This document shows, in pieces, positions 53,024 through 63,651 of a stretch of DNA of 64,000 nucleotides (its first letter is position 1; each line of letters begins with the position of its first letter). Location of the stretch: assembly GCA_018434325.1 (NCBI GenBank), contig JAHDPO010000007.1:62001-126000 (forward strand), in the 5' to 3' direction. Made by a program: the position numbers and the translations under genes. This DNA is from Clostridia bacterium (lineage in GTDB: Bacteria > Bacillota > Peptococcia > DRI-13 > UBA5745). The notes under the pieces are model-generated. The model was given only the letters and a program-made list of their open reading frames with translations, was not told the DNA's origin and made no database searches.

Positions 53024-54100
53024 TTAAGCCGGCGGGATATGGCGGATATGCTGATTTAATGTATTTTCCGCAAGCTCAGTATATTGCTTGCTTATATCAA
53101 TCCCTATTCCGCGCCGGTTTAGTTTAACAGCCGCATTTACCGTACTTCCGGTTCCGGAAAAAGGGTCCAGCACTATGCCGTCAACAGGACAGGTTGCCAT
53201 TATTGGCGTTTGCAATAATTCTTCCGGAAATACCGCGCAATGGACGTCTGTTCTCCATTTGTCCTCCGGAACTATACGCCAGATATTTGATGGGATAAAA
53301 CCTTTGGCACGCATTTTAATAATATAGTAGCCTTTATCCGCTAATTCTTTGGCTCTGCCGCTGATTTTCGTATTCCCGCTGTGATAACTGCGCTGAGCTC
53401 CTCGGATGGTCATCCGGAAATCAACGATTTCCCCGTTTCTCATTTCTTCCAAGGTTTCGTTTAAGGCTGACCGGGCGCCTGCTTTTTCCTCTGCCGTTAA
53501 AAACGTTGTTTCCTCAAGCTTTTTGAAATAAGTTTTGCCGGAGACTCCCGTTGCCGAAGTCAGTTGTCCATTTAATTCGTAGGGTTTTTTATCCGGAATA
53601 ATTCTTATGGCGTCTGTGTCAAAGTAATACCCTTTGGCTGATTTAACGAAATGAAAAACATGTTCATAGATATCCCGAAACCTGTCCTTGGCACTTTGGG
53701 TGCCTTTCATCTGATCCCAGATTATATCGCTTCTCAATATCCAGCCTCTGTCCTGCATGGCTATGGCAACCCGCCAGGGCATACCCATTAAGTTCTTCTT
53801 GTAAAACTTATCGCCAAGATTCAGCCAAAAAGAACCCGCCGGCTTTAAAACTCTATGGACTTCATCAATAATCAGCATTAAATTATCAATATACTCTTGC
53901 GGCTGATTTTCCGAACCTAATATATGATTTAATTCGCCTTCATAATCCTGATAAATTCTCTGCTGCCAATAGGGAGGTGAAGTAATGACACAGTCAATCG
54001 AATTGCTTGGAATCGATTTCAATATTTCCTTACTGTCTCCCGTGGCGAATCCGAATCGCTCCCCGCCGTCAATTACTCTATTAAACATTAAGCGACCCAT
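53024..54100 (-). CDS. DNA methyltransferase, beta class (modification partner of NotI-like enzyme)
   Basis: 358 aa. Catalytic motif IV is TSPPYWQQ (residues 40-47), and the AdoMet motif I is LDPFSGTGSTVNAAV near residue 318, so the order IV-then-I marks the beta class. SPPY is typical of N4-cytosine enzymes. ATG 54100 with AAGGAAAGG upstream is preferred to the TTG at 54121. It overlaps the nuclease gene by 20 bases, which ties the two together. Confidence 0.93.
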   Translation of the reverse strand: MGRLMFNRVIDGGERFGFATGDSKEILKSIPSNSIDCVITSPPYWQQRIYQDYEGELNHILGSENQPQEYIDNLMLIIDEVHRVLKPAGSFWLNLGDKFYKKNLMGMPWRVAIAMQDRGWILRSDIIWDQMKGTQSAKDRFRDIYEHVFHFVKSAKGYYFDTDAIRIIPDKKPYELNGQLTSATGVSGKTYFKKLEETTFLTAEEKAGARSALNETLEEMRNGEIVDFRMTIRGAQRSYHSGNTKISGRAKELADKGYYIIKMRAKGFIPSNIWRIVPEDKWRTDVHCAVFPEELLQTPIMATCPVDGIVLDPFSGTGSTVNAAVKLNRRGIGIDISKQYTELAENTLNQHIRHIPPA

Positions 54101-54938
54101 CGCCCTTTCCTTTAGCTTCAATATTTTTTATAAAATCTGCAGCAGCCAAATAGTTTTCTTTATTAGCTCCGCCTAATATTTTATTAATACCGTCGAGGTC
54201 CGTACTTTTCCATCGATCGGGCTTCAGCTGAAATCTACTGTCTGTATCATTCCATTCTAATTTAAATGTAACAAAGTGAATATCGTCATCCATACTGCTG
54301 CGTAAATCAGCTGTGTCAACAGCGCTTTCTAAGTAAGACAAGGCTACATCTTGAATAACGAACACAATCTTTTTATTCCAGTGATTAATGATTTTGCCCT
54401 TTTTATAGACTTGCTGCATCATGGTTTTCATAAATTCATTGGCCCAATTTAAACCAAAGGTATAATTTCGTGAATATTCGCCATCCTGCAGCAAATCCCG
54501 TACATAAGGGTATGGCGAACCTGTTGTGCCATTGGCCTGAAACTCAACGCATAAAAAATCCATTACGTCCGTTCCGGTTTCATCTGTCTTGGCCGCGACA
54601 AAGTCAACGTTGCCGCCGACCCCTATATTGACTTCTTTAATCCAACTGACGTTTTCCCAATCCGGGAAGAACTTTTCCCGGATTGTATCAAATACAATAT
54701 CCTCTAAAAATCTATTGGGGCAAATGATAACAGGAACACTTTCCGACAAAAATGAGCCTTGGTACCCAACCGTACATATTCCGACCTTTATTTTAGGTTC
54801 GCTTTTTCTTGGCTTATTGCACTCTCTTTTTATGTAAGGGCAATATTGTTTATCTCTATCCACGATGGCGGTTTCGGAGCAGTCATTGTAAACATGCCCG
54901 AATACCTCGATTGGATATTTTCCGATAGCAGGTTTCAT
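54081..54938 (-). CDS. NotI-family type II restriction endonuclease
   Basis: 285 aa. The NotI layout is recognisable: FGHVY near the start, an iron-binding Cys set (Cys33 CPY, Cys40, Cys55 GICTVG, Cys73 ICPNR), then the nuclease core GGNVDFVAAK (Asp112) and CVEFQANG (Glu132, Gln134). R.NotI cuts GCGGCCGC, but the specificity here cannot be read from sequence. It is upstream of and overlapping the methyltransferase. Slightly AT-rich composition suggests transfer. Confidence 0.85.
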   Translation of the reverse strand: MKPAIGKYPIEVFGHVYNDCSETAIVDRDKQYCPYIKRECNKPRKSEPKIKVGICTVGYQGSFLSESVPVIICPNRFLEDIVFDTIREKFFPDWENVSWIKEVNIGVGGNVDFVAAKTDETGTDVMDFLCVEFQANGTTGSPYPYVRDLLQDGEYSRNYTFGLNWANEFMKTMMQQVYKKGKIINHWNKKIVFVIQDVALSYLESAVDTADLRSSMDDDIHFVTFKLEWNDTDSRFQLKPDRWKSTDLDGINKILGGANKENYLAAADFIKNIEAKGKGDGSLNV

Positions 54939-55002
54939 TATTTAATACTCCTTTAATTATAATCAGCGCCTGGCTGATGAGCAAGCTTTACCTATGATAA
55001 AA

Positions 55003-55038
55003 GAGTGCTGCCCTCCATTTCTGAAAGACAGCAGCCCA
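55003..55038 (-). terminator. Possible terminator after leuS
   Basis: Minus strand TGCTGTC / GGCAGCA stem (one G-U pair) with a 14-base loop, followed by CTCTTTTATC. A second small hairpin (GCCTG/CAGGC) lies at 55060-55077. Neither is strong. Confidence 0.45.
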
Positions 55039-55080
55039 AAGCCTTCTTATTATTTCATTGCCTGCTTGACAGGCAACCCC

Positions 55081-57567
55081 TTATTTTACAACGATATTGA
55101 CCAGCTTGCCGGGAACGCTGATCACTTTGACCACGGTTTTGTCGCCGATGGCTTCTTTCGCTCGCTCCATGGCCAAAATGGTTTCCTGAACCTCGCTTTG
55201 CTCCATGGTGGCCGGCACCGTCAGGCGGCCTCTGACCTTGCCGTTGACCTGGAAGACCACTTCGATCTCCTCTTTGGCTAAAGCCGCCTCGTCATAGACG
55301 GGCCAAGCCTCGGTATGGACGCTCTGCTCACCGCCCAACTCCTGCCAAAGCTCCTCGGCAATATGAGGGGCAAAAGGCGCCACCAGGCGGACCAGCTGCT
55401 CCAAACACTCCCGCATCACGCCGGGGTCCATCTCACCCTTATCCTTGTACTGATACAAGGCGTTGACCAGCTCCATGACGGCGCTGACGGCAGTGTTGAA
55501 ATTGAAGCGATTCTCCACATCCTCCGTGACTTTTTTGATGGTACTGTGGAGCACCCGCAAAATGTCTTTTTCCGCTTTCGGCAAAAGGGCAACCTCAGCC
55601 CTGGGCGCCGCCGACTTCAAAGCCGGGCATTCCTGCAAAGAAAGGGCAACGATTCGCCACAATCTGCTGAGGAAACGATAGGCTCCTTCCACGCCCTGCT
55701 CGCTCCACTCCAAATCCCGATCCGGCGGGGCAGCAAACAAAATGAAAAGACGGGCGGTATCGGCGCCGTATTTTTTGATGATTTCTTCCGGGCTTACCGT
55801 ATTGCCCTTTGATTTAGACATCTTCGAGCCGTTCATCAGCACCATGCCTTGGGTCAACAGGTTTTGGAAAGGCTCGTCACAGCCCACCAGTCCCATATCC
55901 CGCAAAGCCTTGACGAAAAAGCGGGCATACATCAAATGGAGGATAGCATGCTCCACGCCGCCGATGTACTGATCTACGTTCATCCAATAATCGGTTTTGC
56001 TGCGGCTGAAAGCCTGCTGATCATTTTGGGGATCGGTATACCGCAGAAAATACCAGGAGGAGCAAACGAAGGTATCCATAGTATCCGTTTCCCGCCGGGC
56101 CTTGCCGCCGCATTTGGGGCAGGTGGTCTCATGGAAGGAAGGATAGTGATTCAGCGGTGATTCTCCTGTAGGACGAAACTCCACATTCAGCGGCAATTCC
56201 ACCGGCAGCTGATCCTCAGGCACCGGCTGGGGGCCGCATTCGGGACAATAGACGATGGGAATGGGGGCGCCCCAGTAGCGCTGGCGGGAAATCAGCCAGT
56301 CCCGCAGGCGGAAATTGATCTGCCGCTCGCCCAGGCCTTTTTGTTCCAGCCAGTCTACGATTTGCCTTTTGCCTTCTTGGTTGGTCAGTCCGTCGAACTG
56401 GCCGGAATTATCCATAAAGCCTTCATCCACATAGGCTTCTCTCAAGGTCTCCACATACAAATTATCTCCTGCCGGCTGAATGACCAGCTTCATGGGCAGG
56501 CGATATTTTTTGGCAAAAATAAAGTCTCTTTCGTCATGGGCCGGCACGCCCATAACGGCGCCGGTGCCGTAATCCAGCAGCACGTAATTGCCTACCCACA
56601 GGGGCACTTTCTCTCCCGTGGCAGGATTGATCACATGGCCGCCGGTGAAGACCCCTTCTTTCTCCACTTCGGTAGAGGTGCGGTCCACATCCGTCAGCTT
56701 TTGAACCTTGCGGACAAACTCCCGGACCGGTTCTTCATAAGAAGTGCCGGCAATGACTTTCTCCACCAAAGGGTGCTCGGCGGCCAGCACCATGTAGGTA
56801 ACGCCAAAGATAGTGTCCGGCCGGGTGGTGTACACCGGCACCCGGTCGCCGGTCTCCGCTACTTCAAAAATCAGCTGAGCCCCTTCGCTTCTGCCGATCC
56901 AGTTGCTTTGCATGATCTTGACTTTTTCCGGCCAGCCCGGCAGATCCTCCAAGCTATCTAAAAGCTCTTGAGCGTAAGCCGTCGTTTTAAAATACCATTG
57001 ATCCAGAGCCTTCTTCTCTACGGTGGAGCTGCAGCGCTCGCAAGCGCCGTCCACTACCTGCTCATTAGCCAGTACGGTGGCGCAATCGGGGCACCAGTTG
57101 ACATAGCCCAGCTTTTTATAAGCCAGTCCCTTTTTATAAAACTGCAAAAACAGCCACTGGGTCCAGCGGTAATAATCCGGCAGGCAGGTAGCCACCTCCC
57201 GGTCCCAATCGTAGCTGATACCCATGCTTTTTAATTGACGCCGCATATTGGCGATATTATCCAAGGTCCAATCCGCCGGAGGAGTACCGTTTTTGATGGC
57301 AGCATTTTCTGCCGGCAGGCCGAAAGAATCCCAGCCCATGGGATGAAGGACATTGTAGCCCCGCATCATTTTGAACCTGGCCAATACGTCGCCGATCGAA
57401 TAATTCCGGACGTGACCCATATGCAAGTGGCCCGAAGGATAAGGGAACATCTCCAGGCAATAATATTTAGGCTTGTCCTGATCCTCTGAAACCTTGTAAG
57501 CCTTCGTCTCCTGCCAACGGGCTTGCCACTTTGTCTCCAGCTTCTCATGCTGATATCGTTCTTCCAC
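55081..57567 (-). CDS. leuS: Leucyl-tRNA synthetase
   Basis: 828 aa, standard size. HIGH-type motif HMGH in [20 protein letters not shown] in [12 protein letters not shown], the editing domain in the middle with [14 protein letters not shown], and a zinc-type CPDC/CERC pair near residue 165. The start is GTG at 57567 after GGAG. No T-box leader is seen upstream. Confidence 0.99.
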   Translation of the reverse strand: MEERYQHEKLETKWQARWQETKAYKVSEDQDKPKYYCLEMFPYPSGHLHMGHVRNYSIGDVLARFKMMRGYNVLHPMGWDSFGLPAENAAIKNGTPPADWTLDNIANMRRQLKSMGISYDWDREVATCLPDYYRWTQWLFLQFYKKGLAYKKLGYVNWCPDCATVLANEQVVDGACERCSSTVEKKALDQWYFKTTAYAQELLDSLEDLPGWPEKVKIMQSNWIGRSEGAQLIFEVAETGDRVPVYTTRPDTIFGVTYMVLAAEHPLVEKVIAGTSYEEPVREFVRKVQKLTDVDRTSTEVEKEGVFTGGHVINPATGEKVPLWVGNYVLLDYGTGAVMGVPAHDERDFIFAKKYRLPMKLVIQPAGDNLYVETLREAYVDEGFMDNSGQFDGLTNQEGKRQIVDWLEQKGLGERQINFRLRDWLISRQRYWGAPIPIVYCPECGPQPVPEDQLPVELPLNVEFRPTGESPLNHYPSFHETTCPKCGGKARRETDTMDTFVCSSWYFLRYTDPQNDQQAFSRSKTDYWMNVDQYIGGVEHAILHLMYARFFVKALRDMGLVGCDEPFQNLLTQGMVLMNGSKMSKSKGNTVSPEEIIKKYGADTARLFILFAAPPDRDLEWSEQGVEGAYRFLSRLWRIVALSLQECPALKSAAPRAEVALLPKAEKDILRVLHSTIKKVTEDVENRFNFNTAVSAVMELVNALYQYKDKGEMDPGVMRECLEQLVRLVAPFAPHIAEELWQELGGEQSVHTEAWPVYDEAALAKEEIEVVFQVNGKVRGRLTVPATMEQSEVQETILAMERAKEAIGDKTVVKVISVPGKLVNIVVK

Positions 57568-57785
57568 GGAAACACTCCTCCATATTTCAACCGTTATCGT
57601 ATAACAATAATATAATTATGTACTGATACCGGGCCAATAATGCCTCATTATACTCCACTTCCAGCCCTTGAGTCAAATCATTTGCAGGCAAGCTGTTTTT
57701 CATATATAATGAAGCGAGAGGCTTTCCTCCTTAGAGGGGATTCACCTGAATTTTGCTACAAACTACTTAGGGAGCATTGTACTTG

Positions 57786-59252
57786 ATGACTATGCACGAA
57801 CAAGGCCTGCAAGAAGGGCCCCGCCGTCAAAAGTTAAAAAGAAGAGCCGGCTCCAGAGGCCGCCGCCGTTTGGCAAAATATTTTCGTTTGCTTATTTTAA
57901 TGTTTTCTTTATTTCTTTGCACTTTTATCATATCCTCACTGCTTTCCGGCAATGCCCACCGGTTAGGCCAGGTTTTCCGCAATATCGCTACCCCCGGCGT
58001 TCCGAAATTAACCATCCAGGACGCTCAATACTTGCATAAAGTCAGCCCCCTGAGCCGCAAAAGCGCTCAAGCCCTTTGCGACCATTTAAGCACCAATTGC
58101 CAGGAAAACCAAGGCATCGTGGCTCTGAATACCGGCAGCAGCGCCGGGCTGCAAAATCAAAGCTCTATACAGAAATTTCTCAGCAAGATCAATTATAACC
58201 CTGAGACTTTGCAGATCAAGCAGGCTTTAAGCCAAAAAGTGGAGTTTGCCACACCTCCTTCCAGTATGAATGTCCTGATGTTTTTCAATGACCAAACCAT
58301 TACCGCAGAATCTCTGGAAAGCATTAATCGGTTTTCGCCGGAAAGCGACGGCACCTGTTATGTGGTAGTGGAAGCCGTCTGGAAGGCGGCGAAAAGCTGG
58401 CAGCAGGATCGCAGCGGCGTATATTGTTTTGCCATCAAGTTTGACCGGCCGGCTGTCTTCTCTTTAAATACCGAGTCCATCGACCCCGGAGAACTGCTGG
58501 TCTTTTATGCCGAATACCTTTGCCCCGGCGAAGCCGTAGCCGTTCAAAGCAATTTGCCCCTTAATCTGCAATTTGCCTCCTACGGGTCAAAGCAGATGAT
58601 CTCTTTGGCGCCCATCAGCTACGATATCCGCCCGGGAGTTTACAGCACCACCCTTACGGCCGGCGAAACCAGCCAAACCTTCGACATTACCGTTAAGGAT
58701 AAAGAATTTGCCGTCCAATACGTCACCATGGATCCTCAGGTGCTGGCCGAAACCCGCACGGAAGAAACCAACAAAGAATTCCAGGAAAAAATCACGCCGA
58801 TTTTATCGGAGCAGCTGCCGCAGTTGCTTTGGCAAGGTAAAGCCTCCCTGCCGGTGCCGGAAGGCAAGGTTCTTACCCTCTTTGGTTCCCGCCGCTACGT
58901 AAACGACGACGCCAATTCTTACCGCCACTCCGGTTTGGACCTTGCAGCCCCCATCGGCACAGAGGTCAAAGCCGTTAATGACGGCAAGGTTCTTTTTGCG
59001 GAGTTTTTAGCTTATACCGGCAATACAATTATTATCGAGCATGGCCTGGGCCTGAAAAGCTGGTATTACCATATGGATGAGCTCAGCGTCAATGTGGGTG
59101 ATACCGTCAAAAAAGACGACGTCATCGGCCGCTCCGGCCAGACCGGCTTTGCGGCAGAGCCCCATCTTCACTTGAACCTTTCCGTGGGCGATACCTATAT
59201 CAATCCTGTAACCGCCTTTAATTCTCCTTTGTTTGCAGACCCCTTGCCCTGA
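57786..59252 (+). CDS. Membrane-anchored M23 peptidase
   Basis: 488 aa. A basic N-terminus and one membrane segment (about 35-58) are followed by a long non-catalytic extracellular region, then a C-terminal LytM/M23 domain with zinc ligands His and Asp in YRHSGLDLAAP and His-x-His in PHLHLNL. It hydrolyses peptidoglycan cross-links or recruits such hydrolases. The start is ATG 57786 (GGAG 11 bases away) or TTG 57783 (8 bases); both keep the membrane anchor. Confidence 0.92.
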   Translation: MTMHEQGLQEGPRRQKLKRRAGSRGRRRLAKYFRLLILMFSLFLCTFIISSLLSGNAHRLGQVFRNIATPGVPKLTIQDAQYLHKVSPLSRKSAQALCDHLSTNCQENQGIVALNTGSSAGLQNQSSIQKFLSKINYNPETLQIKQALSQKVEFATPPSSMNVLMFFNDQTITAESLESINRFSPESDGTCYVVVEAVWKAAKSWQQDRSGVYCFAIKFDRPAVFSLNTESIDPGELLVFYAEYLCPGEAVAVQSNLPLNLQFASYGSKQMISLAPISYDIRPGVYSTTLTAGETSQTFDITVKDKEFAVQYVTMDPQVLAETRTEETNKEFQEKITPILSEQLPQLLWQGKASLPVPEGKVLTLFGSRRYVNDDANSYRHSGLDLAAPIGTEVKAVNDGKVLFAEFLAYTGNTIIIEHGLGLKSWYYHMDELSVNVGDTVKKDDVIGRSGQTGFAAEPHLHLNLSVGDTYINPVTAFNSPLFADPLP

Positions 59253-59300
59253 CTAAGGCCCCATTCTAATCCGGCCTAGTTCAACCCCAGGAGTGAATCC

Positions 59301-60833
59301 ATGCTTAGCCGAATCAAAAGAATCTTATTTTCCCGGGCCTTCTTTTTTGGCTCCTTACTCTTGCTGCAGATCATCCTCATTTCCTTTCTATTTCTGACTC
59401 TAAGCCAGCAGGGGGCCACTATTTACGCTACCTTGACGGTGCTCAGTGCTTTTGTGGTTCTCTGGCTGTTTAGCGGCGACTTAAGCCCTTCTTACAAGAT
59501 GATTTGGGGCCTTTTGATTTTTATCTTTCCTCTTTTGGGCTGCTTCTATTTTCTCCTGTGGAACAGGATCAAAATGCCCCGGCGTCTGCAGCGCTCATTC
59601 CTCAGAATCTATCAGCAGACCCATGACATCAATCCCCAATCGCCGCAGGTCATGGACGAATTAAAGCTTCTTTGCCCCCACCTATCCTGCCAGGCTCAGC
59701 AATTGCTCAATACCTCCCAGGCTCCCGTCCATTATTGTTACAATCCGCGGTATTTCTCTTTAGGCGAGCTTTGGTTCGAAGACATGATGGCTCAGCTGGC
59801 CAAGGCTGAGAGCTATATTTTTATGGAGTTTTTTATTATCGGACCCGGTCAGGTCATGGATCGGCTTCTCGACCTCCTGGAAGCCAAGGTCAAGGAGGGC
59901 GTGGAAGTCAAATTCCTTTACGACGATATCGGCAGTATATTTATTGTACCTCCCGGTTATCTCCATTCCATCCGCAGCCGGGGCATCGACGCCCGTCTTT
60001 TTAACCCCATTACGCCTTTTCTCGACGGCTTCATCAACAGCCGCGACCACCGCAAAATCGTCGTCATCGATGGCCGTGTGGCTTATACCGGCGGCTGCAA
60101 CCTGGCTGATGAGTATGTCAATGCCAAGGTCCGCTTCGGCCATTGGAAAGACACCATGGTTCGTCTGGAAGGCCCCGGCGTTTGGAGCCTGACCCTGCTT
60201 TTTCTTCAAGGCTGGGATTTCACAACGGACAGCAGGCCGGATTACCTTTCCTATAAAAGGGATTTCCCCTTGTCCCGCGAAGCCAAATCCGGCTACGTTC
60301 AGCCCTTCGGCTCCAATCCCATGGTGAAGGGCAGCGCCCAAAACGCCTATATGCAGATCATCAGCCGGGCTACCAGATACGTCTATATTACTACCCCTTA
60401 TCTGATCCTGGATGAAGAATTGAAAGAAGCTCTTTGCCTGGCTGCCGTTTCCGGCGTAGACGTGCGGATCATCACTCCCGCCATTCCTGACAAAAAAACA
60501 GTCTTCATGCTGACTCAATCCTACTATCCGCCTTTGGTTCAGGCCGGCGTCAAGATTTACGAATACACTCCTGGTTTCATCCATGCTAAAATGTTTGTCA
60601 GCGACGACCTGGTAGCGGTAGTCGGCACCGCCAACCTGGATTTCCGCAGCCTCTACCTGCATTTTGAATGCTGCGCCGAATTCTATGGCAGCACCGTTGT
60701 TCGCGAGGTAAAGGAAGACTTTTTAAATACCCAGGCGGTCTCCCACCTGATTACCTCCCAGGATCTGCATGCCGTTTCCGGCTGCAAACGTCTGGCCCAG
60801 GCTATTCTGCGCTTGCTGGCGCCCCTGTTTTAA
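59301..60833 (+). CDS. cls: Cardiolipin synthase
   Basis: 510 aa, phospholipase D family. Two N-terminal membrane segments (about 12-32 and 40-60) are followed by two HKD motifs: HRKIVVIDG and HAKMFVSDD. The second Lys region is followed by VGTANLDFRS. It joins two phosphatidylglycerol molecules at the membrane. AGGAG precedes the ATG. It lies 48 bp after the M23 gene and is probably co-transcribed with it. Confidence 0.96.
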   Translation: MLSRIKRILFSRAFFFGSLLLLQIILISFLFLTLSQQGATIYATLTVLSAFVVLWLFSGDLSPSYKMIWGLLIFIFPLLGCFYFLLWNRIKMPRRLQRSFLRIYQQTHDINPQSPQVMDELKLLCPHLSCQAQQLLNTSQAPVHYCYNPRYFSLGELWFEDMMAQLAKAESYIFMEFFIIGPGQVMDRLLDLLEAKVKEGVEVKFLYDDIGSIFIVPPGYLHSIRSRGIDARLFNPITPFLDGFINSRDHRKIVVIDGRVAYTGGCNLADEYVNAKVRFGHWKDTMVRLEGPGVWSLTLLFLQGWDFTTDSRPDYLSYKRDFPLSREAKSGYVQPFGSNPMVKGSAQNAYMQIISRATRYVYITTPYLILDEELKEALCLAAVSGVDVRIITPAIPDKKTVFMLTQSYYPPLVQAGVKIYEYTPGFIHAKMFVSDDLVAVVGTANLDFRSLYLHFECCAEFYGSTVVREVKEDFLNTQAVSHLITSQDLHAVSGCKRLAQAILRLLAPLF

Positions 60834-60935
60834 CTCCACCAAACCCCACCCCCGCAGATCAGCAGCAGAGCAGCGGCGATGTGACCATCTCCTTCCGTCT
60901 CAGTTATTAACTCTCACTTCTCCTTCATTATGTCT

Positions 60936-60949
60936 ACATGTATACATGT
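60936..60949. promoter_or_regulatory. 14-base perfect palindrome upstream of the hydratase gene
   Basis: ACATGTATACATGT, a perfect dyad about 116 bases before the hydratase start and just upstream of a possible promoter TTGTTT (60969-60974) - 17 - TATCAT (60992-60997). It could be an operator for an unidentified regulator. Confidence 0.45.
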
Positions 60950-61064
60950 TTTTAATTTGCTTTTCCTGTTGTTTGATGAATCACGCAGTGTTATCATGGA
61001 AGCATCCCACCGCTGCTCTGTGCAAATGGCAGCGTAAATTTTAGGAAAATAAGGAGCTTTCGCT

Positions 61065-63383
61065 ATGATTACTCTCGTCGCAAACGGAGCCTGGCTTTTG
61101 CCTGACGGCTGTTTGGTTCACAACGACGCCGCCGGCATCAGCCTTTTGGAAAAGTCAGGTCTGACTGCCGATCAGGAAGCAGGCAAAAAAAAGACCATAG
61201 CTTACGATATATTGCAAGCCCATAACACCGCTGAAAAACCGGATCAGTTGAAAATCAAGTTTGACGCCATGGCCAGCCATGACATCACCTTCGTGGGCAT
61301 TATTCAGACGGCCAGGGCCTCGGGTATGACCGCTTTTCCCTTGCCCTATGTGCTGACCAATTGCCATAATACCCTCTGCGCCGTAGGCGGCACCATTAAT
61401 GAAGATGATCACCTCTTCGGCCTTTCCGCCGCCAAAAAGTACGGCGGCATTTATGTTCCTCCCCATCTGGCGGTGATTCACCAATACATGCGGGAGCAGA
61501 TGGCAGCTTGCGGTTCCATGATCCTGGGTTCCGACAGCCATACCCGCTATGGCGCTTTAGGCACCATGGCCATCGGCGAAGGCGGCGGCGAGCTGGCCAA
61601 GCAGCTTCTGCAAAAAACCTATGATGTAGCTTACCCCAAAGTAGTGGCCGTAGAGCTTATCGGCCGGCCCCGGCAAGGAGTGGGCCCTCAGGACGTGGCT
61701 TTGGCCATCATTGGCGCTACCTTTAATAATGGCTTCCTGAAAAACAAGATCGTTGAATTTATAGGCGAAGGCATCAACCATTTGGATATGGATTTCCGCA
61801 ACGGCATCGACGTTATGACCACGGAGACCACTTGCTTATCCTCCATCTGGCGCACCGACGAAGCCGTCAGGGAGTATCTGGCCCTCCATGGCCGGCCCGA
61901 GGCTTACCGCCGTTTATCTCCCGCTGCCGGCGCTTATTACGACAGCCTGATCCGCCTTGATCTGTCTAAGGTAGAGCCGATGATCGCTCTGCCCATGCAC
62001 CCCAGCAATGTTTATACGATTAAAACGCTCCAGGAAAACCTTGAAGATATCCTGACCAAAACGGAAAAAGATGCCCGGGATTTAATCGATAATCCCAGAA
62101 TTACCTTTTCCCTGCGGGACAAAATCGTCGGCGGCCGGCTCCAGGTGGATCAAGGTGTTATTGCCGGCTGTGCCGGCGGCACTTATACCAATATCAGCGA
62201 AGCGGCCCGCATCATCGGCAAAGGCCCTACAGGCCAGGGCGCCTACAGCCTCAGCGTTTACCCCTCCAGCCAGCCGGTAATGCTGGCGCTCACCAAAAAC
62301 GGCGATCTCACTTCTTTGATGAGTGCCGGGGCCATTATCCGCAGCGCTTTCTGCGGCCCCTGCTTCGGCGCCGGCGATGTACCGGCCAATAACAGTCTTT
62401 CCATTCGCCACACCACCAGAAACTTTCCCAGCCGGGAAGGCTCAAAGCCGGCTAACGGCCAAATTGCCTCGGTGGCCCTGATGGACGCCCGCTCCATTGC
62501 CGCCACTTCCCTGAATCAAGGCCGGCTTACCGCGGCCACCGAGCTGGAATATGACGCCGCCATTCCCCCTTATACTTATGACAGCGCTCCTTATGACAGC
62601 CGAGTCTACCAGGGCTTTGGCAAGCCCCAGCCTGAGGAAGCTCTGCGGCTGGGCCCCGGCATCACCGACTGGCCCGCCATGCCGGCGCTACCTCAGCATG
62701 CCCTGATCTCCATCGTTTCGTTCATCAATGATCCGGTGACTACCACCGATGAGCTGATCCCCTCCGGCGAAACCTCTTCCTTCCGTTCCAATCCTTTGGG
62801 CCTGGCGGAGTTTACCTTATCCCGTAAGGATCCGGATTATGTGGGCAAGGCCAAAGCCGTTCAGGCTCTGGAAGAAGCCCGCGGGGCGCTGACGGGAGAG
62901 GCCGGCACTGCCGCTGCTGCGCAAGTAACAGCCGAAGCAAAAGAGCTGGAGGATCTGCTTGATTTAGTGCGGAAAGTGCCGGGCTTCGGCGAGACAGCCT
63001 GGCAGGAGCTGGCCATCAGCTCCGCCATCTACGCCAAGAAACCGGGCGACGGCTCCGCCAGAGAGCAGGCCGCCAGCTGCCAGCGGGTTTTGGGGGCCGG
63101 CGCCAATATCGCCGCCGAATACGCCACCAAACGCTACCGTTCCAACCTGCTCAATTGGGGCATGCTGCCTTTCCTCTATGAAGGCCAGCCGCCTTTCAGC
63201 AAAGGGGATAGCCTTTTCTTCCCCAATATCCGGGAGGCTGTGGCAGGGGATACTTCCGCCATCGAAGGCTGGCTCCTGGGGGAAACACCTCAAAGGCTCA
63301 TCTTCTCTATCGCTCCGTTAACCAAGGATGAAGCAGCCATTTTACAGGCCGGCTCTTTGATCAACTACAACCGGCAAGGATAG
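61065..63383 (+). CDS. Aconitase-family hydratase (YbhJ-like)
   Basis: 772 aa. Iron-sulfur-cluster Cys sites of the aconitase superfamily: TNCHNTL, GCAGGT (about residue 370) and FCGPCFGAGD; the substrate region GSDSHTRYGALG is also kept. The swivel domain is at the C-terminus, with a Glu/Ala-rich insert near 600-630. It resembles the E. coli YbhJ group, whose substrate is unknown. AAGGAG lies before the ATG. No other cycle gene is adjacent, so it is not called aconitase. Confidence 0.85.
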   Translation: MITLVANGAWLLPDGCLVHNDAAGISLLEKSGLTADQEAGKKKTIAYDILQAHNTAEKPDQLKIKFDAMASHDITFVGIIQTARASGMTAFPLPYVLTNCHNTLCAVGGTINEDDHLFGLSAAKKYGGIYVPPHLAVIHQYMREQMAACGSMILGSDSHTRYGALGTMAIGEGGGELAKQLLQKTYDVAYPKVVAVELIGRPRQGVGPQDVALAIIGATFNNGFLKNKIVEFIGEGINHLDMDFRNGIDVMTTETTCLSSIWRTDEAVREYLALHGRPEAYRRLSPAAGAYYDSLIRLDLSKVEPMIALPMHPSNVYTIKTLQENLEDILTKTEKDARDLIDNPRITFSLRDKIVGGRLQVDQGVIAGCAGGTYTNISEAARIIGKGPTGQGAYSLSVYPSSQPVMLALTKNGDLTSLMSAGAIIRSAFCGPCFGAGDVPANNSLSIRHTTRNFPSREGSKPANGQIASVALMDARSIAATSLNQGRLTAATELEYDAAIPPYTYDSAPYDSRVYQGFGKPQPEEALRLGPGITDWPAMPALPQHALISIVSFINDPVTTTDELIPSGETSSFRSNPLGLAEFTLSRKDPDYVGKAKAVQALEEARGALTGEAGTAAAAQVTAEAKELEDLLDLVRKVPGFGETAWQELAISSAIYAKKPGDGSAREQAASCQRVLGAGANIAAEYATKRYRSNLLNWGMLPFLYEGQPPFSKGDSLFFPNIREAVAGDTSAIEGWLLGETPQRLIFSIAPLTKDEAAILQAGSLINYNRQG

Positions 63384-63428
63384 CCTTCTTCCGAATATCA
63401 AGAATACGCAAATCTGCATACTACAGAG

Positions 63429-63470
63429 GCTAAAGAAAAAGCGGCTCTTGCAAGCTGCTTTTTCTTTAGC
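63429..63470 (+). terminator. Terminator of the hydratase gene
   Basis: 18-base arms with one mismatch (63429-63446 and 63453-63470) that carry A and T runs, about 45 bases after the stop codon. Confidence 0.85.
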
Positions 63471-63564
63471 CTGTATTTGCTAACATACCACGGCAGAGCA
63501 CCGTCCGGGCGCGGGAACAGCATTGCCACCGTCCTGCGAAAAATGTCTAATTTTGTAAACATTT

Positions 63565-63593
63565 TTGACTAGAACAAAATTTTCCTATATAAT
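63565..63593 (+). promoter_or_regulatory. Sigma-A promoter of the sugar-binding lipoprotein gene
   Basis: TTGACT (63565-63570), a 17-base spacer and a perfect TATAAT (63588-63593), 58 bases before the start codon. Confidence 0.88.
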
Positions 63594-63651
63594 AAGTGCA
63601 GATTTTTATATTTAAACGATTTGCAGAATGACTATAGAAAGAGGTTGTCCG

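Noticed and set aside
57568-57776. T-box riboswitch upstream of leuS
   Set aside because: The gap is only about 200 bases, no GGTGG-type T-box core is seen on the minus strand, and there is no matching terminator.
59760-60662. 300-codon minus-strand frame opposite cardiolipin synthase
   Set aside because: HKD motifs prove the plus strand is coding; the opposite frame is a shadow.
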